From Kiritimatiellia bacterium (GTDB lineage: Bacteria > Verrucomicrobiota > Kiritimatiellia > RFP12 > DVOR01), in contig JAFTHG010000155.1 of the NCBI GenBank assembly GCA_017457555.1, positions 1-9,521 on the forward strand: a stretch of 9,521 nucleotides of DNA. Direction: 5' to 3'. Positions within the stretch are counted from its first letter, which is position 1. Each line of letters starts with the position of its first letter. A program made the translations under genes and the position numbers. The notes under the pieces are model-generated. The model made no database searches, was not told the DNA's origin, and saw only the letters and a list, made by a program, of their open reading frames with translations. Below, piece after piece: positions 1 through 6,548 of this stretch.

Positions 1-555
1 ATGAATAAAATGAAGGCTGATCTAGATGAGTATGCAAAAGAATTAAATGCGCAAGAAGAAACTATAACTTCTCAAAACAAGAAGTATAAGGCGCTTCTCA
101 CAGAAAGAAACATTCTTTTGTCTGAGGTGGACGCTTTAACTGAAGAAGTGGACGCTTTAACTGAAGAATTAGTACGAATGGAAGAAAAGTATCAAGGTCT
201 AAATTCCACTCGTATTAACACAGGCTCACCAGCGATGGTCGGTGTGTCTCGTGGTTTATTGACAATGGCGATGTCGCCATTAAATTTATTACGAGCACCA
301 TCTTATGCGTATGAACTTACACAATCTGATCCGAATTATAATCCAAATGATAAATTCTCAACATATTGTGAAACTACAATTTTATTGGCGCCAGCCCTTG
401 TAGTAGAAACAATTCCATGCGTAGTAGATGTCGCTAATGGATTATTAGACATTATTACGTTGGGATCTTATGGTGATAAAATTTATGGCTCTAAAAATTC
501 ACCATGGTGGTGGGAGCGGACAAATCGTACATTTCCCTGGATTAATAAAGATTAA
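1..555 (+). CDS. Unknown protein: N-terminal coiled coil plus hydrophobic C-terminal domain (possibly 5'-truncated)
   Basis: I do not recognise this 184-residue protein. Residues 1 to about 66 are rich in Glu, Lys, Leu and Asn with heptad-like spacing and should form a coiled coil; inside it the heptad EVDALTE occurs twice in tandem. Residues about 72-184 are a different domain: a segment around SRGLLTMAMSPLNLL, a hydrophobic stretch at about 124-157, two cysteines (C123, C140), then GDKIYG and an aromatic/basic tail with PWWWER and FPWI. The hydrophobic stretch contains acidic residues, so it may be membrane-associated rather than a clean transmembrane helix. No signal peptide is visible, but the reading frame is open to the first base of the window, so the true N-terminus may lie upstream and the ATG at base 1 cannot be trusted. 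The gene ends 23 bases before the membrane protease gene and is probably co-transcribed with it. Codon use is AT-rich, like the next gene and unlike those beyond 3860. Confidence 0.7.
   Translation: MNKMKADLDEYAKELNAQEETITSQNKKYKALLTERNILLSEVDALTEEVDALTEELVRMEEKYQGLNSTRINTGSPAMVGVSRGLLTMAMSPLNLLRAPSYAYELTQSDPNYNPNDKFSTYCETTILLAPALVVETIPCVVDVANGLLDIITLGSYGDKIYGSKNSPWWWERTNRTFPWINKD
124..165 (+). repeat. Tandem 21-bp duplication encoding a coiled-coil heptad
   Basis: Bases 124-144 and 145-165 are adjacent 21-base copies that differ at one position (gag versus gaa, both Glu). Each encodes EVDALTE, exactly one coiled-coil heptad, so the duplication lengthens the coiled coil by two turns without breaking its register. 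Confidence 0.9.
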
Positions 556-578
556 TAGTACGTTTTTAGGAAATCACT

Positions 579-2993
579 ATGGGAAAAGGTCTTTCTTTAT
601 CGATTAAAAAGGGGGCTTATAAACCGCTTACGATTACGACGCAATCTCAACGTAAGTGTTTGGAGCCTGAATTTCAAGAGGCATTACGTTCTGTTCAAAG
701 ATCGGCGAAGGAAGATGTTTTCCCAGAAGTTGAATTTGATCCTGAAAATGAGATTGTTACATTTAGAAAATACGAGAATGGTAAGGAGATTTTAGGGGCT
801 TCTCATTCTATTCACAGAGGAAGAATATCTAAAAAGGAGTTAAAACGTCTTGAGCATGTGGTAGAGAAACTACACGAATCTGCAGAAGATGTAACGATGC
901 CGACAGATAAGCGAGCATTCTTTAAGAATTTTCGGCTTCCAGATCCTTTGACAATGCCAGAGTGTTGGCGTGTAACGGGTGGTTGGTTTCAAAAACGATT
1001 GTGCGTTCTTTGGGGAATTGAACGCGATGGCGGTGGTGCAACATTTTTACCCACGTCAAGTAATTCAATTAAGCTTGATGGAACAGAAATACGCCGTCCT
1101 ATTGGTTCTATGATAAATGCTATAAAAAAAGAGCACGTTGCTGGAATATCTTCAAATACGAATCCAATAGGAGAAGCAATAGAGGAGGATAAGAACGAGG
1201 ATATTTCTTCTAGTTTGCCACCTGACACTTCAATAGAAGCGGAGAACATCGAAGGAAGTGAATCGTCTAAAAAACGAGGGAAGTCATGTCTAATGAATTT
1301 ATTAGGCATCCTTCTTATTTTAATTATTTCTGGGCTGGTTTTATTTCTCTTGGCCAACTTAACACCTATGAGAGGATGTAGTTCAAAATTTAGAAATTCG
1401 CCTCATAACAGTAACAATAAACACCATCAAGATGGGGGTGGTAATGAAGGTGGTAATTCTCCAGATATTACGCCACCCAGACCTATAGATGGCGGGAAAG
1501 AAGGCAATAACAACGACAATAAAAACACTGAAGGTATAGGCAAAAAAGAGGGTGGTAATGAAGGTGGTAATTCTTCAGATATTACGCCACCAAGACCTAT
1601 AGATGGCGGGAAAGAAGACAATAACAACGACGATAAAAACACTGAAGGTATAGGCAAAAAAGAGGATGGTGCGAATCCTCCAGACATTCAAACACCCCCT
1701 ATAAATGCAGCTCAAATTTATTCATTTAAAATTGTTGCTGAAATTGATAAAAGTGATACAACGTCCGATGTTGCGTCAGTAACTTTCTCTGTTACTCCTA
1801 TGGTTGATTTAAGAGGGAATGAGTTTCAGGTTTCAGACTGGACCATTAACTCGGATATTAAAGTTAGCGGTATTTTCCCAAGCTTTACTCCAAAAGGTGG
1901 GTTACGCTATAGTGAAACATATCAAATCTCTGCAACTGTGACCGTAGATGGTAAGACTCAACGCGTAGAACCTTATCAGTGGAATGCAATTGGAGAACCT
2001 GCATGGCAAATTTTAGAGAAAGAGTTTGATCCAATAACATGTAAACGTCGATATGAAGTTATTTGTTGCAATTCATCATTGATAGAACCATCGGTAAAAA
2101 GTTGGAATATTAAGTTTCGCGGGGCAGAAGACGGCAACCAGTTAAATTTTAAAGTTGAGCAAGAGAGTATAGGAAATACTCAATTAGGGTTGCGACGTGA
2201 TATTGGATTTTATCAAGGTGCTTATCTAATGGATGTCGCAATAGAATTAGAGTATGAATTGCCGAATATTGGTATAAAAAAATCTAGTTATGAGGAAACA
2301 TTTCCTTTTTCTCATGACTCCTCTGTTGATGGGCTTAAAACGGCAAAATATAGCGTGGCTATTCCAAATGTCTATTTTTGTTTGGCAACATTGGAAGATG
2401 GTACAAAGATTAATGGAACAGCATTTGCCATCTCTGAAACTCAATTATTGACGAATTATCACGTTGCTGTAGGTGGTATCCCAGACTATGTTGAGAGAGA
2501 AGAATATAAGATTGTTGGTCCAGTTGAATTAATGAATGGCTTTGGAAAAACATTTTACGCAAAGGTTAGTTATCAGAATCGTGAACAAGATGTAGTGATT
2601 TTGAAACTTTGTGATCAACAGGGGCAGTCAACGTCCAATAAAATGCCAGGATATTTGCACTTAGCAACAGATGAAAATATTAAGAGTATAAAGCAAAGTG
2701 AGAAACGGCATGCGTTTGCTGTTGGCTATCCGCAAGGAACTGCATGGAAAGGTCCACCTGCATTTACGGATGGGAACGCAGAAGAAGTTCGTTCAATCGA
2801 TGGGGTTGAGACTATTGTGCATTATACAAACATTAAAAAGGGATATAGTGGTGGACCACTCATTGACTATGAAACAGGAACTGTTTTAGGGATTAATTTT
2901 GGCGGACTTGTAAAAGTGGAGGACGGACATAAACCTGCTTCACTCGCGACAAGTGTTTCTGAAATCCGTCAATATTTGAAACGTGACAAGTAA
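579..2993 (+). CDS. Membrane-anchored trypsin-like serine protease with unknown N-terminal domain
   Basis: The 804-residue product appears to have five parts. Residues 1-235 are soluble, with no family I recognise; a Trp/Gly-rich patch (CWRVTGGWF, VLWGIERDGGG) lies near 131-155. Residues about 238-261 are one strongly hydrophobic helix preceded by KKRGK, which predicts N-terminus in and C-terminus in the periplasm. Residues about 265-373 are a Gly/Asn/Asp/Lys-rich linker with a duplicated 38-residue unit. Residues about 376-590 look beta-rich, perhaps two Ig-like sandwiches (inference). Residues about 605-804 are a trypsin-like domain: GTAFAIS, then TNYHVA (His628), EQDVVIL (Asp671) and GYSGGPL (Ser757), in the order and spacing of bacterial Trypsin_2/HtrA-type proteases. 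There is no PDZ domain. The triad is intact, so I expect activity. A Shine-Dalgarno AGG lies at 568-570, eight bases before the ATG, and the gap from the preceding gene is 23 bases, suggesting an operon. Protease fold is confident; substrate and biological role are unknown. Confidence 0.88.
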   Translation: MGKGLSLSIKKGAYKPLTITTQSQRKCLEPEFQEALRSVQRSAKEDVFPEVEFDPENEIVTFRKYENGKEILGASHSIHRGRISKKELKRLEHVVEKLHESAEDVTMPTDKRAFFKNFRLPDPLTMPECWRVTGGWFQKRLCVLWGIERDGGGATFLPTSSNSIKLDGTEIRRPIGSMINAIKKEHVAGISSNTNPIGEAIEEDKNEDISSSLPPDTSIEAENIEGSESSKKRGKSCLMNLLGILLILIISGLVLFLLANLTPMRGCSSKFRNSPHNSNNKHHQDGGGNEGGNSPDITPPRPIDGGKEGNNNDNKNTEGIGKKEGGNEGGNSSDITPPRPIDGGKEDNNNDDKNTEGIGKKEDGANPPDIQTPPINAAQIYSFKIVAEIDKSDTTSDVASVTFSVTPMVDLRGNEFQVSDWTINSDIKVSGIFPSFTPKGGLRYSETYQISATVTVDGKTQRVEPYQWNAIGEPAWQILEKEFDPITCKRRYEVICCNSSLIEPSVKSWNIKFRGAEDGNQLNFKVEQESIGNTQLGLRRDIGFYQGAYLMDVAIELEYELPNIGIKKSSYEETFPFSHDSSVDGLKTAKYSVAIPNVYFCLATLEDGTKINGTAFAISETQLLTNYHVAVGGIPDYVEREEYKIVGPVELMNGFGKTFYAKVSYQNREQDVVILKLCDQQGQSTSNKMPGYLHLATDENIKSIKQSEKRHAFAVGYPQGTAWKGPPAFTDGNAEEVRSIDGVETIVHYTNIKKGYSGGPLIDYETGTVLGINFGGLVKVEDGHKPASLATSVSEIRQYLKRDK
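1437..1664 (+). repeat. Two tandem 114-bp in-frame repeats in the protease linker
   Basis: Bases 1437-1550 and 1551-1664 are adjacent 114-base copies with only four mismatches that I can find. Each encodes 38 residues starting GGNEGGNS and ending EGIGKKE, with a conserved ITPPRPIDGG core. The segment just after (about 1665-1700, DGANPPDIQTPP) resembles the beginning of a third, decayed copy. The repeats lie directly outside the predicted membrane helix and would set the reach of the protease domain from the membrane. Confidence 0.93.
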
Positions 2994-3450
2994 ATCTAAA
3001 ACTAAAAAGCTTCTCTCTTTGGAGGTGAAAGTTGGGTTATTGACAGCTATGGATGTGCGATTCCCTTTTTGAGCGTCTCTCTTCTTGTCTATACCGGTTG
3101 ACTATAATTGTGCCATCTTTTTGATACTAAAAGAGTTACTAAAAAGATGTTCTACAAGAGTGGTCAACCTTGTAGAACAGGCATAAGAGTGAACGCTTCT
3201 ACCCTCGCAGTACCTTTGAACTCGGCAAGTACCTCCCCAACACTGTAATATTCACGTTCGTAATGCGTCAAATAAAAAGTGCACCAACGATGAGCAATTC
3301 GATGACGCATCGGCGCAATCATGTGACATAACTGGAATTTTCTTCGGTGCACATTACGATGACACATCACGGGTTTTGAAGATTATCGTGTTCATTCGTA
3401 GCATTTGTGGTTACATTTTTGATAGTATTGGGGGCATTAAAGGACGTTTC
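2994..3450. other. Long spacer without a convincing gene; composition boundary
   Basis: This spacer separates the AT-rich left genes from the mid-GC right genes. I see no clear terminator after the protease gene and no tRNA. It contains the perfect inverted repeat at 3148-3179 and a small group of related words: TGACGCAT-type inverted copies at 3263-3270 and 3303-3310, a near-identical 12-base direct repeat at 3300-3311 and 3357-3368, and the inverted pair GTGCACC at 3279-3285 and GGTGCAC at 3346-3352. A TATAAT word at 3103-3108 has no matching -35 box at a proper distance. A leftward 68-codon open frame (3164-3370, start near 3370) ends within the hairpin loop. It matches no family I know, so it is not called as a gene. 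Confidence 0.6.
3148..3179. repeat. Perfect 11-bp inverted repeat (hairpin); possible leftward terminator
   Basis: TGTTCTACAAG at 3148-3158 and CTTGTAGAACA at 3169-3179 are exact reverse complements around a 10-base loop. On the plus strand the hairpin is not followed by a T-run. Read on the minus strand it is followed at once by TCTTTTT (complement of 3141-3147), which is the layout of a weak intrinsic terminator for leftward transcription. It could instead be an operator or the remnant end of a mobile element. The stem is only moderately GC-rich. Confidence 0.6.
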
Positions 3451-3627
3451 ATGAAAAGGAAGATTTGGAAATGGTTTTTTGAGGCGATCGCGCTCTGCTT
3501 GGCGTGTTTGCTCTTGTGGTGGAGTGTGGTGGCGTTTATTTGTGTGGTGGCTGTCGGTATCATTGGGTTTATCGGATTTATCCTCTGCGTAGATACCATC
3601 GGTGAATGGCTCCACCGTAAGAAGTGA
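3451..3627 (+). CDS. Small hydrophobic membrane protein, unknown
   Basis: This frame would encode 58 residues: a basic start (MKRKIWKW), a long hydrophobic core from about residue 10 to 48 that could be one long or two short membrane helices joined by GIIGFIG, and a basic end (WLHRKK). The ATG at 3451 is preferred because AAAGGA lies at 3439-3444, six bases upstream. The same frame stays open back to a TTG at 3376 (83 residues), but that start has no visible ribosome binding site. The gene stands alone between the composition boundary and the metXW promoter region. A leftward frame overlaps it, but the basic-hydrophobic-basic pattern and the ribosome binding site favour the plus-strand reading. 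I do not recognise a family. It could be an unexpressed frame. Confidence 0.45.
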   Translation: MKRKIWKWFFEAIALCLACLLLWWSVVAFICVVAVGIIGFIGFILCVDTIGEWLHRKK

Positions 3628-3801
3628 GCAACTTCACCGCAGGGCTGCAGATGGTTTTGTGTAAGGCTGCTCAGTCTTGTTCCGTCGTACAATTCATTCT
3701 GCGATACAGGGTCTGTACTGCCATTCTCTTGCATGCGCCCCTTGTGGGTGCGATCCATCTGTAACGCATCACCTTTTTCTGCGTATTCAGGGCATTGAGG
3801 G
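3628..3801. other. Spacer upstream of metXW; no gene recognised
   Basis: I see no gene that I can support on the plus strand here. On the minus strand a 142-codon frame (3411-3839) runs through it, but it also runs antisense across the small membrane-protein frame and resembles nothing I know. The stretch has a short bulged hairpin at about 3733-3749. I looked for the conserved core of S-box type SAM riboswitches, expected before methionine genes, and did not recognise it. Confidence 0.45.
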
Positions 3802-3832
3802 TTGTTTTTTGGTATCTTATTAGAAGTATAAA
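3802..3832 (+). promoter_or_regulatory. Candidate sigma70-type promoter for metXW
   Basis: A TTGTTT box at 3802-3807 and a TATAAA box at 3827-3832 lie upstream of metXW with a 19-base spacer, which is longer than ideal. An alternative -35 word, TTGAGG, lies at 3795-3800. The surrounding AT-rich patch (3801-3836) stands out from the more GC-rich sequence on both sides. The proposed start of transcription would leave a leader of only about 20 bases, too short for a riboswitch. A hairpin at about 3733-3749 (CGC/CCC pairing with GGG/GCG, one bulge) lies upstream of this promoter. Confidence 0.3.
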
Positions 3833-3859
3833 AAAGCACAAGAAGAGGAACGTGCCTTC

Positions 3860-5680
3860 GTGAGTATTGGAATTGTAGAACCGAAAGATCTCAAATTAGT
3901 TATCCCGGAGGGCGGCTGGAAGCTTGAAAAAGGCGGTTCGCTTGCTGAGATTTCGGTGCGTTATGAGATGGTTGGTACGCCGGCAGCAGATGGGCGTAAC
4001 ATTATTTTTGTTTGTCATGCTTTAACAGGTGATGCGCATGTCATCGGGTATCGTCCCGGTGAACGTCCGGGAAAAGATCGTCCCAGTGGCTGGTGGGAGG
4101 GCATGATTGGTCCACTTTCCGGTATTGACACCGATCGTTTTTGCGTTGTCTGTGCCAATATTCTGGGTGGTTGTGCCGGGACGACAGGTCCATCTTCAAT
4201 CAATCCTGCGACAGGCAAACCCTATGGGTCGGCCTTCCCTGAAATTACAATGGGCGATATTGTGACCGTCCACCGCACACTGCTCCGTCAATTGGGTTTT
4301 TGCAAAATTGCCGCAGTGATTGGCGGCAGTTTCGGCGGTATGCAGGCATTGGAATGGGCGATCCGCTATCCGCAGGATATGGATAAGTGCATTCTGGTGG
4401 CCTCTGCGGCCACCTTGAACACGCAGGCGCTGGCTTTTGATATTGTCGCGCGCCACGCCATCATTCAGGATCCGAATTGGCGCCATGGCGATTATTACGA
4501 TGGCGTAGCTCCGGCAGCAGGTTTGGCCAATGCACGCCGGCTGGCACATATCACCTACCTCTCTCAAACATCCATGGATGACAAATTCGGCCGCGAGAAG
4601 CGTTCGGAATGGCTGAATCAGGGTAAGGATTTCCACAAGGATGTGCGCCGTAATTTCAAGACCTACTTCCAGATTGAATCTTATCTGGAGTATCAAGGAC
4701 AGAAATTCGTCCAACGGTTTGATGCCAACAGTTACCTGCACATTACCCGCGCACTTGACAGTTATGACCCCGTGGAAACCTATGGTTCTCTGGAAGCCGC
4801 AGTCCGCCAGATTCAGGCCAAGGTGCTTATGGTCAGCCTGAGCGGGGACTGGCTCTTCACCCAGCAGCAGGCCGAACGTTTCGTACGCGCCTGTGTTTGC
4901 GAACATAAGCAGATCTCCTATTGCCACCTTAATGCTCCGGCCGGACACGATGCCTTCCTCACGCATATTGACGAGATGAAGTTGGTTCTGCGCGCCTTTT
5001 TGACGGCAACCGAGGCCAAAGACCCCTCCACTCTGGATAAAAAGAGTCTCAAAGCCGTGCAAGCCTTTGTGCGGCATATTCCGGAAGGGGCGCGAGTGCT
5101 GGATATCGGCTGTGGCAATGGCACACTATTGAAGCAAATGGCACTCCATCGCAGCACGTATGGCATCGGCCTGGAGTGCGATTTGGATAAGATTATTGAG
5201 GCACTTCACGCCGGCATTAATGTGCTGATGGTCAGCAAGTGCCTGTGCTATGACCTGGCAAACATCCCCAACAAGACCTTTGATACGGCGGTTATCTCCC
5301 ACACCATTCAGGAATTGGCACATCCGGACCGCGCGATGCAGCAACTCCTGCGTGTGGCTGACTGGGGCTTAATCTCCTTCCCGAACTTCGGGTACATCGG
5401 TATGCGCCTCTCCCTGCTCTTCACCGGAGGGATGCCACGTACCAAGGAATTCCCTTACGAGTGGTATGATACGCCCAATATTCACAACTGCACCCTTGCA
5501 GACTTTTACCTGCTCTGCAAGCGATTTGCGCTGAAAGCCCGATTGCTCTCCTGCCACTCGGCAAGTTTGATTGGTAAGATTTTGATCCTGCTCGGGTTCA
5601 AAAATCTGGGTGCCGACCGTGTAATTCTGCGTTTGACACGCGATACCGCCGGAGAAACTGCACATGCCGCACGATCTTAA
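3860..5680 (+). CDS. metXW: MetX-MetW fusion: homoserine O-acetyltransferase with C-terminal MetW domain
   Basis: The 606-residue protein joins two proteins of methionine synthesis. Residues about 10-380 are MetX, an alpha/beta-hydrolase fold enzyme that transfers acetyl from acetyl-CoA to L-homoserine in the cytosol. CHALTGDAHV, the nucleophile elbow GGSFGG (Ser157), SGDW (Asp330) and AGHDAF (His363) form the triad, and the 33-residue Asp-to-His distance fits the family. A short linker follows (about 380-400). Residues about 400-600 are MetW, with a methyltransferase-like fold: VLDIGCGNG at 413-421 is the SAM-binding loop, followed by SHTIQEL, ISFPNFGY and the family signature PYEWYDTPNIH. 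In proteobacteria metX and metW are usually adjacent separate genes, and MetW is known there to be needed with MetX for homoserine acetylation. The GTG start at 3860 is chosen for AAGAGG at 3843-3848 and fit to MetX N-termini; a nearby GTG at 3852 hits a stop at once. It overlaps cysE by 17 bases. Confidence 0.95.
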   Translation: MSIGIVEPKDLKLVIPEGGWKLEKGGSLAEISVRYEMVGTPAADGRNIIFVCHALTGDAHVIGYRPGERPGKDRPSGWWEGMIGPLSGIDTDRFCVVCANILGGCAGTTGPSSINPATGKPYGSAFPEITMGDIVTVHRTLLRQLGFCKIAAVIGGSFGGMQALEWAIRYPQDMDKCILVASAATLNTQALAFDIVARHAIIQDPNWRHGDYYDGVAPAAGLANARRLAHITYLSQTSMDDKFGREKRSEWLNQGKDFHKDVRRNFKTYFQIESYLEYQGQKFVQRFDANSYLHITRALDSYDPVETYGSLEAAVRQIQAKVLMVSLSGDWLFTQQQAERFVRACVCEHKQISYCHLNAPAGHDAFLTHIDEMKLVLRAFLTATEAKDPSTLDKKSLKAVQAFVRHIPEGARVLDIGCGNGTLLKQMALHRSTYGIGLECDLDKIIEALHAGINVLMVSKCLCYDLANIPNKTFDTAVISHTIQELAHPDRAMQQLLRVADWGLISFPNFGYIGMRLSLLFTGGMPRTKEFPYEWYDTPNIHNCTLADFYLLCKRFALKARLLSCHSASLIGKILILLGFKNLGADRVILRLTRDTAGETAHAARS

Positions 5681-6548
5681 AGCCCTCGCCACCGCATTGG
5701 CACCCCACCTCATTTGCCGGCAATGCCCTGCAATGAATACGCGCCGTGGCATCAATCTGCCGGGGCAGCGGGCAATGGTGGCAGTCTTGAAGGAGTTGCT
5801 TTCCATTCTCTTTCCGGGATGTTTGACCTATGAACCGGTCGACCACGAAGATGTGGACGGTCTGACCACACGCCTGAACAGCATCGCAGATGCATTGGTA
5901 GACCAAATCACGCGCATTGAAAGTTACCGTGTATTAGAGCGCACGCGCCCAGAAGATTTTGACTGTGCGGCACAAGCTAATCAGGTAGTCGGCACACTCT
6001 TTGAACAACTGCCGCATATCCGCACCCTCTTACAGGCCGATATCCTAGCCGCCTATGAGGGCGATCCGGCGGCACATTCCAATATGGAGATCGTCATGTC
6101 CTATCCGGGACTTCTGGCGATTGCCACCCATCGCATTGCCCATGTGCTTTATCAGCAGGACGTTCATCTGCTGCCACGCGTGATGAGTGAATACGCCCAC
6201 TCACGCACAGGCATTGATATTCATCCCGGAGCCTCCATCGGAGAAGGCTTCTTTATTGACCATGGCACAGGCGTTGTTATCGGTGAAACATGTGAAATCG
6301 GCCGGAATGTACGCATCTATCAGGGGGTGACCCTGGGCGCACTCTCCTTCCGCAAGGATGCCGAGGGGCATCTGGTCAAGGGAATCAAACGCCATCCCAA
6401 TGTGGAAGACGATGTGATTATTTACGCAAATGCCACCATTCTGGGTGGCGATACCGTCATTGGCAAAGGCTCCATCATCGGTGGTAACGTGTGGCTCACG
6501 CACTCTGTACCGCCGGGTTCACGACTTTTTTACGAGGAAAAGGTATAA
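5664..6548 (+). CDS. cysE: Serine O-acetyltransferase
   Basis: This 294-residue cytosolic enzyme makes O-acetylserine from L-serine and acetyl-CoA, the acceptor that cysteine synthase combines with sulfide. Residues 1 to about 170 are the alpha-helical N-terminal domain, with YPGLLAIATHRIAHVLY near 150-166. Residues about 180-285 are the left-handed parallel beta helix of hexapeptide repeats: DIHPGASIGEGFFIDHGTG, then GVVIGET, YQGVTLGAL, a loop containing KGIKRHP, and ATILGGDTVIGKGSIIGG. By alignment with E. coli CysE (Asp143/His158) the catalytic pair is Asp185/His200, both present. The C-terminal NVWLTHSVPPGS is typical of longer serine acetyltransferases. The ATG lies inside the end of metXW (17-base overlap), with GGAG at 5651-5654 nine bases upstream, indicating translational coupling. 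No cysteine synthase gene lies in the window. Confidence 0.95.
   Translation: MPHDLKALATALAPHLICRQCPAMNTRRGINLPGQRAMVAVLKELLSILFPGCLTYEPVDHEDVDGLTTRLNSIADALVDQITRIESYRVLERTRPEDFDCAAQANQVVGTLFEQLPHIRTLLQADILAAYEGDPAAHSNMEIVMSYPGLLAIATHRIAHVLYQQDVHLLPRVMSEYAHSRTGIDIHPGASIGEGFFIDHGTGVVIGETCEIGRNVRIYQGVTLGALSFRKDAEGHLVKGIKRHPNVEDDVIIYANATILGGDTVIGKGSIIGGNVWLTHSVPPGSRLFYEEKV

Noticed and set aside
1437..1664. CRISPR-like or mobile repeat
   Set aside because: The two copies are directly adjacent with no spacer, in frame, and encode a linker; this is a coding tandem duplication.
1427..1687. Leftward repetitive Ser/Pro-rich frame
   Set aside because: It is the antisense image of the 114-base coding repeat in the protease linker.
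3040..3045. TTGACA word as a promoter -35 box
   Set aside because: The sequence 17 bases downstream is not like a -10 box (starts CCC).
3103..3108. TATAAT word as a promoter -10 box
   Set aside because: There is no acceptable -35 box 16-18 bases upstream and no TG extension, and no gene follows closely.
2994..3450. Insertion sequence or attachment site at the composition boundary
   Set aside because: No transposase or integrase frame, no terminal repeats flanked by target duplications, and no tRNA end could be found.
3411..3839. Leftward 142-codon frame over the spacer before metXW
   Set aside because: Its product resembles nothing I know, it is antisense to the hydrophobic 58-residue frame with a ribosome binding site, and it covers the likely metXW promoter. 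It could be revisited if a homologue is found.
3628..3859. SAM riboswitch in front of metXW
   Set aside because: Expected from the gene's role, but I could not recognise the conserved core of S-box or other known SAM riboswitches, and only a short bulged hairpin is present. A covariance-model search would settle it.
4196..5077. Long leftward open frame (293 codons) opposite metXW
   Set aside because: It is antisense to the MetX domain, whose catalytic motifs are fully conserved on the plus strand; the frame is a by-product of codon bias.
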